From the NCBI RefSeq assembly GCF_020181595.1, contig NZ_CP084028.1, positions 3,363,601 to 3,427,600 of the forward strand: a stretch of DNA of 64,000 nucleotides, written 5' to 3'. How positions within the stretch are numbered: position 1 is the stretch's first letter; every line of letters begins with the position of its first letter. A program made the translations under genes and the position numbers. Origin of the DNA: [Mycobacterium] vasticus. GTDB taxonomy: Bacteria; Actinomycetota; Actinomycetes; Mycobacteriales; Mycobacteriaceae. This document shows positions 37,122-46,404 of the stretch, piece after piece. Below the pieces are notes generated by a model. The model saw only the letters and a list, made by a program, of their open reading frames with translations. It was not told where the DNA came from and ran no database searches.

Positions 37122-38234
37122 TTACAGGCCCAGCAAGTCGGCGAACCAATCGGTGGCCGCGGCACCACCAGCACCACCGTCATCGAGGTCGGTGATCAGC
37201 GGCAGGTCGCTGCCGGCCAGCGGCGGGGTGACCGGCACCGCGCCCTTGCCGTCCCAGCCCGAGCCCAACAGCGCGCCGACGGTCTGCCCCAGACCCAGCA
37301 TCGCCCCCCACGGGCCCACCGCGTTGCTGCCGATGTTGAGGCTGCCGACCACCGGGGCACCGGTGAGCTCCAGGCCGACACTGTTGAGGATCGAGCCGCC
37401 CACCGCCGGCGTCTCAGCCACCACCTCACCATCGGCGCCCAACACCTGATAGGGGTCGATGGCCACATGCCCGCCGGTGAGCCACCCACCGAACGCGATC
37501 TCCAGATGCCCGATCCCCATCCCGGCCGGCAACATGTCACCGGCGGCCTCGTTGATCATCGGCAACAGGCTGTCCAGGTTCAAAGTCGCGCCATTGAGCG
37601 AGGCGCCGAACATGTTCGCCAACGTGTCCGAGAAGCTGTCACCGTCATTGATGCTGTTGATCAGCCCCACCATCGGAGCGATCCACGGCCCCAGCGAGCC
37701 CATGATCAGCCCGCTCAGCGGCGATGCCGCGAAGTGGATGATCGGCATGAGATCCGCCGGGAACATCCCACCCATCAGCGACGACAACGGCCCGGCGAAC
37801 AGGTCGTACCAGCCCATCGCGAACGTCGACACATCGCCGGCGGCCAGGGTGTGACTCATGACGATCTCAAGGGTTTCCTGACTCGGGTTGCTCATCGCGT
37901 ACCCGGTCAGCAAGGCGTCCAGGTTGTGCCGGATCTGCTCGGTGACGTAAGTCAGGTTCGTCGGGTCATCGAGCAGTTGCTGGGCGTAGTCGTTCTGGTT
38001 GGCGGTGAACTGCTGGAACGCGATACCCGGCGCCAGGTAGTAGTTGTTCAGCAACTGGGTCATGTTCGTCGACGCCGCGTTGAACACCTCATCCCAGGCA
38101 CTGGACGCGGTCAACGCCACGTCGCGCACCGTGCCCAGCGCAGGCAACGGCGCAACCACCGGCGTGGCCGCGATCAGGCCGGCGCCCACCATCGCAACAC
38201 CAGCGGTGGCGTAAGGGCGGATTGTTGTACGCAA
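37122..38234 (-). CDS. gjpA: GjpA-family exported protein (porin-annotated), module 4
   Basis: 370 residues. Export signal (RPYATAGVAMVGAGLIAATP), then NNYYLAPGIAFQQF, DDPTN, FAASPLSGLIMGSLGPWIAPM, NSINDGDSFSD, NGATLNLDSLLP, AFGGWLTGG, VGGSILNSVGLELTG and a C-terminus rich in Gly/Asp. The IPGFLPP block of the paralogues is changed to a MGGMFPADLMP version. The start is TTG, seven bases after GAGGAG. It is the first gene of module 4, 58 bases before the PGRS gene, and is divergent from an AraC-type regulator gene. Confidence 0.72.
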   Translation of the reverse strand: MRTTIRPYATAGVAMVGAGLIAATPVVAPLPALGTVRDVALTASSAWDEVFNAASTNMTQLLNNYYLAPGIAFQQFTANQNDYAQQLLDDPTNLTYVTEQIRHNLDALLTGYAMSNPSQETLEIVMSHTLAAGDVSTFAMGWYDLFAGPLSSLMGGMFPADLMPIIHFAASPLSGLIMGSLGPWIAPMVGLINSINDGDSFSDTLANMFGASLNGATLNLDSLLPMINEAAGDMLPAGMGIGHLEIAFGGWLTGGHVAIDPYQVLGADGEVVAETPAVGGSILNSVGLELTGAPVVGSLNIGSNAVGPWGAMLGLGQTVGALLGSGWDGKGAVPVTPPLAGSDLPLITDLDDGGAGGAAATDWFADLLGL

Positions 38235-38300
38235 GGGATATCTCCTCAGAGTTGGGACGACTGTGGGTGGGGGTTGGCGCTAGCCGACGACGTGGACAAA

Positions 38301-38358
38301 CTCAGGTGAACGCAGCTTTCCCTCAGGTATATATGCGCATTAACGTCCGTTATATGCG
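38301..38358. promoter_or_regulatory. 21-bp-spaced direct repeats in the AraC/module 4 intergenic region
   Basis: TATATGCG occurs at 38330 and 38351, exactly 21 bp apart; CTCAGGT occurs at 38301 and 38322, also 21 bp apart. Direct repeats two helical turns apart are the usual binding layout for AraC-family activators. The region is A/T-rich and about 100 bases from both divergent starts. Confidence 0.5.
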
Positions 38359-38477
38359 GCAACCGGCGAAAATCCCCAGGTCGCCCTGTCCATTGCTATC
38401 AGCACGCGCTAAGGCTATCCATCGCTTGTAAGTCAAGTTAGGACAATTTTTCGCGAGTTTGGACTATCGTCGGCCGT

Positions 38478-39332
38478 ATGCTTAGGACAGCTAGATTGGT
38501 GCGGGCGCGCGCCGGCGTACACGTTTACGACTATCCGATCGCCCCACACACGCCGCCGGTGGTGGTGGCCCGCGTCGGGCAGGAACGGCTATGCGAGCAC
38601 GGTCAGATCCACAACTTCCCGGCCCTGTGGTACGACCGGGCGACCGGAGTCGTCTACGTGGTCGCGCTGGGCGCCACCATAGATCCGGCGGGGGTGGAAT
38701 GCGCCGGCGACGGTGTCGCGGTGTTCTTCGATCCGGCCGCGGTCGGCGCCGATGCGACGTCACCCTGGCTGACCTGGCGCTCACATCCACTGTTGCGGCT
38801 GTTCCTGCACGAGCGGGACGGGGGCCTGCTGCGATTGGAGGTGCCCGCCGCCGAGCGTCCGTCGTTCGTCGCCACGCTCGAGGCGATGAAATCGGAACTC
38901 AAGAGTCGGCGGGAAAGGCACCGTGAAGCGGTGTCGGCGCTTCTGATCCTGATGCTGGTAAGGATCACCCGGGCGGCCGGCGACACCGGCGGCGAGCCGC
39001 GTCACGGCGACGAACCGCTGCTGGCCGAGGTGTTCGCAACCATCGACCGGCGCTACACCGAGCCACTGTCGCTGCGCGACGTCGCGCGTGAGGTCTCGGT
39101 ATCGGCGGGACATCTGACCACCGTCGTGCGCCGCCGCACCGGCCGCACGGTGCTGGAGTGGATCACCCGCCGGCGGATGCGCGAAGCCCGCCGCCTGTTG
39201 ACCGATACCCGACTGTCGATCACCGAAATCGGGCACCGCGTCGGGCTATCGGATTCGGCCTACTTCACCAGACAGTTTCGCCAGGAACACGGCATCTCAC
39301 CGAGCCAGTGGCGCAAGTGCCCGCCCGTGTGA
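38478..39332 (+). CDS. AraC-family transcriptional regulator
   Basis: 284 residues. The C-terminal 100 residues form the double helix-turn-helix: LSLRDVAREVSVSAGHLTTVVRRRTG, then RRMREARRLLTDTRLSITEIGHRVGLSDSAYFTRQFRQEHGISPSQWR in segments that match the AraC signature. The N-terminal half (HVYDYPIAP, EHGQIHNFPALWYD, HPLLRLFLHERDGG) looks like a cupin-type ligand domain. It is divergent from module 4 and is the obvious candidate regulator; the ligand is unknown. No strong ribosome site is seen before the ATG. Confidence 0.9.
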   Translation: MLRTARLVRARAGVHVYDYPIAPHTPPVVVARVGQERLCEHGQIHNFPALWYDRATGVVYVVALGATIDPAGVECAGDGVAVFFDPAAVGADATSPWLTWRSHPLLRLFLHERDGGLLRLEVPAAERPSFVATLEAMKSELKSRRERHREAVSALLILMLVRITRAAGDTGGEPRHGDEPLLAEVFATIDRRYTEPLSLRDVAREVSVSAGHLTTVVRRRTGRTVLEWITRRRMREARRLLTDTRLSITEIGHRVGLSDSAYFTRQFRQEHGISPSQWRKCPPV

Positions 39333-39338
39333 CGTCCC

Positions 39339-40460
39339 TCAGCTGACCGCACGGGCGGAACGCACCGCCTGCTCGCACACCGCGCGCAGCGCGTCGTCGG
39401 GCCCACTCTGGCAGCCGATGCCGATCCGCACCGGACCGTCAACCAGCACCGTCCAGTCGATCTGCCGGGCGCTGCGCACCTCCCGGTAGGTCACCGCGGG
39501 GCGTCCCGCTCTGCTTCCGGCCGGATCGAAATCGATGAATACCCCGGGTGTTTCGGCATCGGCGAGCTGCAGCGCCTTTTGCAGCGGTTCGGCGATGGCC
39601 GCCAGGGTTTCGCCGGCGGCCGGCGCCTGGGTGAGGTGCAATACCAGCTCCGGGTCGATGGGCGAGGTGACCTCGGTTCGGGGTGATCCCGGACCGCCGG
39701 CGACCCGGCGCACCGGCCACGCCGCCGGAACCTGCACCGCCACACGGCCTTCCACCAGGTACGTCAACGCGACAGCAGGAGCCGGGTCGTGGTGGGTGCG
39801 CAGGCCCAGCGCGACGACGCCCAGCGCGGCGGCTGCCGCGGCGGGTGACATCCATGAGCGACGGCCGGACCGGGCCGGCCCGGCCGGTTCCGGCACCTGC
39901 GGGGCGGGCGGTGCGCTGACCGGCAGCTCGTCGACGATTCGGCATTCACCCGGCAACCGCTCGGCGATCATCGTGGCCAGCGCCGCCGCGCCGCCCACGC
40001 GCAAGGGGGCATCGATCACCACCGCCTCCTGGTCGCCTATCCGCCGCGCCACCGCTTCGGCGACGTCTTCGGCAGCACCGATGCGCGGCTCGGCGACGGT
40101 GCCGACTCCGGTGACGGCCACCAGCTCGTCGGCGATCTCCACGACGACGGCATAGTCGTACACCGCGCTTCGCGGCCGGGTGGTGACGTGCTCGGCCAGG
40201 GCTTCGGCCGCGGTGGTGAACAGCTGCACACGACGCGCCGGCCACCACGACGGGTGGATGATCTCGATCGAGGCGGGGGACTCTGGGCACGCCATGACGC
40301 TGCGCAGCAGCTCGGGAAGCTCGCTCGGCTGCCCGTCGACCAGGGCCACCGGATCATCGATCCACTCCAACGCCGCTCCGGACCCCTCGGGTTCGGCTGC
40401 ACCGCAACATAATCGGCGGATAGCCGTTGGACCGGCCTCGATCACCGCGCGGTGGCTCAC
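39339..40460 (-). CDS. Type VII secretion-associated protein, Rv3446c family
   Basis: 373 residues, Ala/Val-rich. A single membrane segment lies mid-protein (MSPAAAAAALGVVALGLR, near residue 205), separating an N-terminal ~190-residue domain from a C-terminal domain with VEGRVAVQVPAAWPVRRVAGG and a conserved Cys pair near the end. This is the layout of Rv3446c, which lies next to eccC4 in ESX-4 loci. The start overlaps the eccC4 stop (ATGA). Its position suggests a membrane accessory of the secretion machine. Confidence 0.85.
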   Translation of the reverse strand: MSHRAVIEAGPTAIRRLCCGAAEPEGSGAALEWIDDPVALVDGQPSELPELLRSVMACPESPASIEIIHPSWWPARRVQLFTTAAEALAEHVTTRPRSAVYDYAVVVEIADELVAVTGVGTVAEPRIGAAEDVAEAVARRIGDQEAVVIDAPLRVGGAAALATMIAERLPGECRIVDELPVSAPPAPQVPEPAGPARSGRRSWMSPAAAAAALGVVALGLRTHHDPAPAVALTYLVEGRVAVQVPAAWPVRRVAGGPGSPRTEVTSPIDPELVLHLTQAPAAGETLAAIAEPLQKALQLADAETPGVFIDFDPAGSRAGRPAVTYREVRSARQIDWTVLVDGPVRIGIGCQSGPDDALRAVCEQAVRSARAVS

Positions 40461-43400
40461 AGCTCCCAGGCCACCTGGATGCGCTGCTGCCCGCCGGTGC
40501 GGGTCACCAGGATGCCGCGTCCCGGCGGCAGCGGACCCGGCCGCACCGAGCCGATCAGCGGGGCGTCACCCGCGTCACCGCTCATCACCAGACCCATGGC
40601 ACCCAAGTCGAGCAGGGCGGCCAGCAGCGGCTCGTACATTGACCGGGCAGCGCCGCCGCTTCGCCGGGCCACCACCAGGTGCAGCCCGACATCACCTGCA
40701 TGCGGCAGGTATTCCAGCAGTGGCGTCAGCGGATTACCGGCCGCGGTGGCCACCAGGTCGTAGTCGTCGACCACGACGTAGAGCTGCGGACCCGACCACC
40801 AGGACCGGTCCCGCAGCTGCTGCGGGGTCAGCTCCGCTCCCGGCATGCGGCCGGCCAGTCGGTCTACGAGCCCGGGCAGCATCGTCGTCAACGCAGGCGC
40901 TGACATGGCATAGCCGGCCAGGTGCTCGGTCCCCACCACGCCGAGCAGGCTGCGCCGATAGTCGACGACGAATATCTGCACCTGGTCGCCGGGGTGGGTT
41001 CGCATCAGCTCCCGGCACAGGGTTCGCAGCACCGCGGTCTTGCCGCATTCGTTGTCGCCCAAGATCAGCAGGTGCGACTGACGGTCGAAATCGACTGCGA
41101 CGGGACCCAGTCCGCGCTCATCGATGCCGAGCACCGGACCGGTCGATTCGCCCAGCGATGCGCGCTCGACCACGGCGGGCAGCAGCGCGATCGGCGGCGC
41201 GGCGGCAGTACTGGGGACCGGCTCCCATCCGTCGGGACGCGCCACCTGCATGTGCAGTCCGTCTGCAATCACACCGCGGCCGGGCCGGTGCCGGGGCACC
41301 CGCTGCGCCTGCCGGCGGTCCAGTTCGGATTCGGCCGGGTCGCCCAGCCGCAGCTCGATGCGGGTTCCGATCAGGTCGCGCAACGCGGGCCGAAGATCAG
41401 CCCACCGGTTCGCCGACAGCACGACATGCACACCGAACGACAGGCCTCTGCCGGCCAGCGCGATGATCCTTGCCTCCACATCGAATTCGCGGCCAAGGGC
41501 GGACCAGCCGTCGATCACCAGGAACACCTCACCGGCCGGATCGCCCTCGCCGCGGCATCCCGCCTCCCGGCGCTCCAGGATCGCCTCCATCTCGGCGATC
41601 GTTCGCCGCACCAGCTCGGGTTGGGCGGAGCGCGCGACCGACCCCACCTGCGGCAGCCCATCGAGTCCGGCCAACCCTCCCCCACCGAAGTCCAAGCAGT
41701 AGAACGCCACTCGTGTCGCATCATGGGTGGCGCACAGCGCCGCAATCAGCGTGTGCAGCGTCGTCGACTTGCCCGACTGCGGTGCGCCGACCACCGCCAC
41801 ATGCCCGGCGGAACCGTCGAGCCGCGCCGTCAGCGGGGTGCGCCGCTGCTCGAACGGCCGGTCCACCACGCCGATCGGCACGCACAGTTCGCCGTGTTCG
41901 CCGTCGAGCAGCTCCCCGAGCGCCGGCGCGGCCCCCAGCGGCGGCAGCCACACTCTCCGCGCCGGCGGTCCGTGCCCGGCCAGGCGCCCCAAGATCGCCT
42001 GCAGCACAGTGCGTCCAGACGGCTCGGCCGCGGAGTCCTCGTGCGATGCGGCGGTGAAGCGCTGCGCCCGAAGCGGTGCCGGCCGTGGGTCGGGACAGTC
42101 GCCGGAGACGAAAGCCGTCTGAAACCGGGTCACTTCGCCGTCGGCGGTGCGCAGGTATCCAGCTCCGGGAACGCTCGGCAGCTCAAAGGCGTCGGGCACG
42201 CCGAGGACGATCCGCGATTCGGCGGCCGACATCGTCTTGAGGCAGATCCGGTAGGACAGGTGGGATTCCAGTCCGCGCAGCCTGCCCTCCTCGAGCCGTT
42301 GGCTGGCCAGCAGCAGATGAATGCCCAGCGAGCGGCCCAGCCGGCCGATGGCGACGAAGGTGTCCAGGAAGTCCGGCTGCTGATCGAGCAGTTCGGAGAA
42401 CTCATCGACGATCACCAGCAACGCGGGAAGCGGCGGCGCCCCTCGGCGAGCCGCGTTGTAACCGGTGATCCCGGAGACGCCCGCGGCGCGCAGCAGTTCC
42501 TGCCGCCTATGCATCTCACCGGTGAGCGCGTCTTGCATCCGCTCCACCAACGGGGCCTCATCGGCCAGGTTGGTGATGACCGCGGCGACGTGCGCGACCT
42601 GCTCGAATCCGAGAAAGGTTGCACCGCCCTTGAAGTCGACCAGCACCAGGTTGAGGTCCGCCGGTGAATGGCGGACCGTCATCCCGAGCACCAGCGTGCG
42701 CAGGAACTCCGACTTGCCCGAGCCGGTCGCGCCGACACACAAGCCGTGCGGCCCGCTGCCCCGTTCGGCGGCCTCGTTGATGTCCAGGAACACCGGGCTT
42801 GCGTCCGCATCCGTGCCGATCGGCACGCACAGTCGCTGGTCTGCTCCGCCGGCCCACCGAGCCGCCGGGTCGAATCCCTCGATGTCGTCGATACCCAGCA
42901 GTGCCGCCCAATCGTCCGGCCCGCCGGACCGCATCATCCGATGGCCGGCCAACTGCTGCGCGCAGACCACCGCGTCGGCGACGGAGAGGAAGTCCGGCCG
43001 GACGTATTCGCTTGCCGGCAGCCTCCGCACAGCACCGCCTACACGGGCAGAATCGACCACCGATAGGCCTGAATGATCGTCGATGATCACCACCGCGTGC
43101 GGGCCGGCCGGTGCGGCGTGAAAGGCACGCGCCGGATGCTGATGATGCGGTAGCCATTTCAGCCAGTCCCAGCGCGTGGGCGATTCAGTCTCAACCGCAA
43201 TCGTCACGGCGTCTGGGCCGTGCAACACCGCGAGCTGGCAGATCATCGCCCGTAGCAGTCCACGCATCCGATCCGGTTCGCCGTCCAGCACCAACGGTCC
43301 CGAACCCAACAGGGGCAGCGTCACCGGCACGTCGGGCACCGTGGCGTGGACGTCCAGAAAGCGGCTAAGGGCGGTGTCGGTGACGGGATCGATGACGCCG

Positions 43401-43921
43401 GGTGCTCGCGCGGGTGGGATCAGCGAGGTGATCAGGCCGGCGGTTCCGATGCCCACCCGCACCCGGCCGAAATCGGGGTCGGCGGGCCGGCGCTCCCACC
43501 TGCGGGGCCCGTCGGCGAGCATCCACAGCGCGTCGGGTTCCGGGTGTGTCCAGGCCAGCGTCGCGCGCTGCGTCGCCGCGGTGATACGCACCGAGTCGCG
43601 CAGTCCGGCAAGGTAATCCAGGTAGCCCTCACGGTCGGCGTCGATATCACCGCCGCGATGACGCCCGCCCAGTACGGCCAGCACCGCCGAGGCAAGCATC
43701 ATCAGCGGCAGCATCGCAAACGCCGGGCTGCGCGGTGCCCCCGAGCGGTACATCACCACGGTGACACCGAGCATCCCGACTGCCATCACAGCCGGCAGCA
43801 GCCGGAGCAGCGCCACTCCTTTCTCCGGCCGCGTCACCGATGGCGGTGCCGCAAGGGTGATTTCACCGCGTTGCGGCATCACCGGCCGGTCCGCGTCATG
43901 TCGCAGCTCGGTCATCGGCAC
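40457..43921 (-). CDS. eccC4: ESX-4 secretion ATPase EccC4
   Basis: 1154 residues. Two membrane segments near residues 38-58 and 68-85, then three FtsK/SpoIIIE ATPase domains with Walker A motifs GATGSGKS (~397), GAPQSGKS (~712) and GDNECGKT (~955). Walker B of domain 1 is LLVIVDEFSE (~501). Domain 3 has a less typical P-loop but keeps Lys-Thr. It drives export of Esx substrates from the cytosol. Length is close to the M. tuberculosis protein (~1236). Start: GTG 43921, or ATG two codons later; no ribosome site stands out. Divergent from eccD4 over 110 bases. Confidence 0.96.
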   Translation of the reverse strand: MPMTELRHDADRPVMPQRGEITLAAPPSVTRPEKGVALLRLLPAVMAVGMLGVTVVMYRSGAPRSPAFAMLPLMMLASAVLAVLGGRHRGGDIDADREGYLDYLAGLRDSVRITAATQRATLAWTHPEPDALWMLADGPRRWERRPADPDFGRVRVGIGTAGLITSLIPPARAPGVIDPVTDTALSRFLDVHATVPDVPVTLPLLGSGPLVLDGEPDRMRGLLRAMICQLAVLHGPDAVTIAVETESPTRWDWLKWLPHHQHPARAFHAAPAGPHAVVIIDDHSGLSVVDSARVGGAVRRLPASEYVRPDFLSVADAVVCAQQLAGHRMMRSGGPDDWAALLGIDDIEGFDPAARWAGGADQRLCVPIGTDADASPVFLDINEAAERGSGPHGLCVGATGSGKSEFLRTLVLGMTVRHSPADLNLVLVDFKGGATFLGFEQVAHVAAVITNLADEAPLVERMQDALTGEMHRRQELLRAAGVSGITGYNAARRGAPPLPALLVIVDEFSELLDQQPDFLDTFVAIGRLGRSLGIHLLLASQRLEEGRLRGLESHLSYRICLKTMSAAESRIVLGVPDAFELPSVPGAGYLRTADGEVTRFQTAFVSGDCPDPRPAPLRAQRFTAASHEDSAAEPSGRTVLQAILGRLAGHGPPARRVWLPPLGAAPALGELLDGEHGELCVPIGVVDRPFEQRRTPLTARLDGSAGHVAVVGAPQSGKSTTLHTLIAALCATHDATRVAFYCLDFGGGGLAGLDGLPQVGSVARSAQPELVRRTIAEMEAILERREAGCRGEGDPAGEVFLVIDGWSALGREFDVEARIIALAGRGLSFGVHVVLSANRWADLRPALRDLIGTRIELRLGDPAESELDRRQAQRVPRHRPGRGVIADGLHMQVARPDGWEPVPSTAAAPPIALLPAVVERASLGESTGPVLGIDERGLGPVAVDFDRQSHLLILGDNECGKTAVLRTLCRELMRTHPGDQVQIFVVDYRRSLLGVVGTEHLAGYAMSAPALTTMLPGLVDRLAGRMPGAELTPQQLRDRSWWSGPQLYVVVDDYDLVATAAGNPLTPLLEYLPHAGDVGLHLVVARRSGGAARSMYEPLLAALLDLGAMGLVMSGDAGDAPLIGSVRPGPLPPGRGILVTRTGGQQRIQVAWEL

Positions 43922-44031
43922 ACCGTAGGAGGCCGGAATCGGCTCGGCAAGTCACCTGTGGATGACCGAAAACACCTGTCCCTCGGCGGCTATAGCGTGC
44001 CCTGGAGAGCGAGAGCCGAGGAGGCGAGGCG

Positions 44032-45150
44032 ATGGTGCCAACGGATTCGGGCCTGCGACGGGTCGCGGTGTACACCGACAGCGGTCACGCCGATCTGACA
44101 CTGCCCGCCGGCGTGCCGGTTTCGGCGCTGATCGCCTCGATCGTGGACCTGCTGCCGCGCCGAACCGGCCCGCAGGAGCTCCGGCCGTATCGACTCGGCC
44201 TGCCCGGACGCTCCCCCTTGGACGGTTCGAAGACGTTGGCACACCATGGCATCCGCGACGGCGCGGTGCTGGCTCTCACCCGGGCCGAATACCCGGTGAC
44301 AGAACCGGTCTTCGACGATCCCGCCGAACAGCTCGCCGCGACGGCACGGGCGGCGGCGCGTTCGTGGACCCCGGTGGCGGCCCGGCTCACCGCTGGACTC
44401 GCGGCGTCGACGATGTGCGGGGTCGCCGGTTTCGTGGCGGTCCCCGGTGGTCCGGGCGCGCCGAACGCACTGCTGGGCCTCGCGGCGGCCGGGACCGTGG
44501 CGGCGTTGACGGTGCCGTCCAGCGGCTGCGGCCCGACCCTGCGGGTGGCGCTGTGTTGCCTGGCCGGGCTGGCGGTGCTGGCCGCTGTCGCCGGGATGGT
44601 CACTGTGGCAACCGGGATTTCGGGGCAGGTGGTGGGTGCTGCGGCGGTTGCGGCGGCGGTCGTCCTGCTGCGCGCGGCGGGCCGGGTCGCGGTCAGGGTG
44701 TGCGGCCGAAGCGGCACGGCGCATGAGCTGTTGACCGGGTTGGTCGTCGGCTCTGCGTCGATGGCGGTGCTGGGTGCGGGCGGTATCGCCCTCACCGCGC
44801 CGGTGCCCGGGGTTCCCCGGCTGGTCGGGGTGGCGTTCACCGCGGCGGCCGGCGCGACGCTTGTGCTGCGGGCCCGGTCGCACGCGGACGCCCGGCAGAT
44901 CACGGCGCTGCTGGCCGGTGGGGTGATCACCCTGGGTGTCGCGGTGCTCAGTGCGGGTACCGGGCCCTGGCAGGCGGCGACGGCCGTGCTGCTGGGTGGA
45001 GCAGCGCTCGCGACCGGCTTTGCCGCCCAAGCCGATTCCCCACTGGCCCGCCGCGCCGCCGAAGTACTCGAGAGCCTGACACTGGGAGCGCTGCTGCCGC
45101 TGGCGTGCTGGGTCGCCGGGGTGTACGGCGCCATCCGCGGACTGGGGTAG
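44032..45150 (+). CDS. eccD4: ESX-4 membrane channel component EccD4
   Basis: 372 residues. The N-terminal ~80 residues (RRVAVYTDSGHADLTLPAGVPV ... GAVLALT, quoted in parts) have the ubiquitin-like fold that binds EccC; the rest is about nine to ten hydrophobic segments. EccD proteins usually have eleven and M. tuberculosis EccD4 is ~467 residues, so this one is short. GAGGAGGCGAGGCG precedes the ATG. The mycP4 gene begins four bases after its stop. Confidence 0.9.
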   Translation: MVPTDSGLRRVAVYTDSGHADLTLPAGVPVSALIASIVDLLPRRTGPQELRPYRLGLPGRSPLDGSKTLAHHGIRDGAVLALTRAEYPVTEPVFDDPAEQLAATARAAARSWTPVAARLTAGLAASTMCGVAGFVAVPGGPGAPNALLGLAAAGTVAALTVPSSGCGPTLRVALCCLAGLAVLAAVAGMVTVATGISGQVVGAAAVAAAVVLLRAAGRVAVRVCGRSGTAHELLTGLVVGSASMAVLGAGGIALTAPVPGVPRLVGVAFTAAAGATLVLRARSHADARQITALLAGGVITLGVAVLSAGTGPWQAATAVLLGGAALATGFAAQADSPLARRAAEVLESLTLGALLPLACWVAGVYGAIRGLG

Positions 45151-45153
45151 CCG

Positions 45154-46404
45154 ATGCGTACCACCCGGATCATCCGAGTGCTCGGCGCCGCCGCGATCGC
45201 CGCGTCCACCCAATGCGTACCGTGCGCCAACGCCGTCTCACCGCCCACGATCGACAGCACCCGACTGCCCGCCCCGGCACCGGCCGCGCCCGCCCGCTCC
45301 ACCGTGCAGCAGGCCGTGTGTACGGTGCCGGCCCGCGATCCGGGCCCGGCCGCCACTCAGCTCGACGGGCTGAGCCTTCCCGCACTGTGGGCTCTGACCC
45401 GCGGGGCCGGTCAGCGGGTGGCGGTGATCGACACCGGCGTCGCACCGCACCGGCGACTGCCCGGCCTGGTGGGCGGCGGTGACTACGTGGCGGACGGCGA
45501 CGGCACCCGGGACTGTGACGGTCACGGCACCCTGGTCGCCGGAATCATCGCAGCGGCAACCGATCCCGCCGCCGATCGGTTCGGTGGCCTGGCGCCGCTG
45601 GCCACGGTGATCGCCATCCGCCAGTCCAGTGCCCGATTCGGCGCCGTCGGCGGGCCACCGGGGGTCGGCGACGTCGAGACGCTGGCCAGAGCGGTTCGCA
45701 CCGCGGCCGACCTGGCCGCGACGGTCATCAACATCTCGACGGTGGCCTGCGGACCGGCACCCCGAGTCGATGACCGTGCCCTGGGGGCCGCACTGGCCTA
45801 CGCCGTCGAGGTGAAAGGCGCGGTGGTGGTGGCCGCCGCGGGCAACACCGACGAGGGCTGCGGCACCGAGGAACCGACGATCGTCACACCCGCCTGGTAT
45901 GACGCCTACGTGCTGACCGTCGGCTCGGTGGACGCCCAGGGCGTACCGTCGGCGTTCACCCGGCCCGGCCCGTGGGTGGACGTGGCCGCGCCCGGCGAGG
46001 CGGTGCTGTCGCTGAGCACCGTCGGCGACGCCATGGCCACCGCCACGGGAGCCACCAGCTTTGCCGCTCCGGTGGTCAGTGGTCTGGCGGCGCTGATCCG
46101 GTCGCGGCACCCGCAGTGGACGCCGCGACAGGTCATGGACCGGATCAGGGCCACCGCGCATCACCCACCCGGGGGCCGCGACGACGTCGTCGGCGCCGGG
46201 GTGATCGATCCGTTGGCGGCGCTCACCTTCGACGCACCCCAACCCACGGCACCGGAGCCACCCGGGACTCCCGCACCGATCCACGAACCCGCACCCGAAC
46301 CCCAACCCGAGCCCACCGGCCTGCGGACCGCGTTCGCCGGTACCGGGGTGCTGCTGGCCGTGCTGCTGGCGTCGCTCACCGCCCGGGCGCTACGTCGCGG
46401 GTAG
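45154..46404 (+). CDS. mycP4: ESX-4 mycosin protease MycP4
   Basis: 416 residues. Signal peptide (IIRVLGAAAIAASTQC), then a subtilisin-like domain with Asp93 (VAVIDTG), His124 (DGHGTLVAG), the oxyanion Asn231 and Ser302 (GATSFAAP). A proline-rich linker and a C-terminal membrane anchor (TGVLLAVLLASLTARAL) end the protein. Mycosins stabilise ESX complexes and cleave some substrates at the periplasmic side. All catalytic residues are intact. The 3' end overlaps the convergent eccB4 gene by 29 bases. Confidence 0.95.
   Translation: MRTTRIIRVLGAAAIAASTQCVPCANAVSPPTIDSTRLPAPAPAAPARSTVQQAVCTVPARDPGPAATQLDGLSLPALWALTRGAGQRVAVIDTGVAPHRRLPGLVGGGDYVADGDGTRDCDGHGTLVAGIIAAATDPAADRFGGLAPLATVIAIRQSSARFGAVGGPPGVGDVETLARAVRTAADLAATVINISTVACGPAPRVDDRALGAALAYAVEVKGAVVVAAAGNTDEGCGTEEPTIVTPAWYDAYVLTVGSVDAQGVPSAFTRPGPWVDVAAPGEAVLSLSTVGDAMATATGATSFAAPVVSGLAALIRSRHPQWTPRQVMDRIRATAHHPPGGRDDVVGAGVIDPLAALTFDAPQPTAPEPPGTPAPIHEPAPEPQPEPTGLRTAFAGTGVLLAVLLASLTARALRRG

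Noticed and set aside
43346..44098. Plus-strand frame across the eccC4/eccD4 divergent promoter
   Set aside because: It reads antisense to eccC4 and ends in the wrong frame of eccD4; no family likeness.
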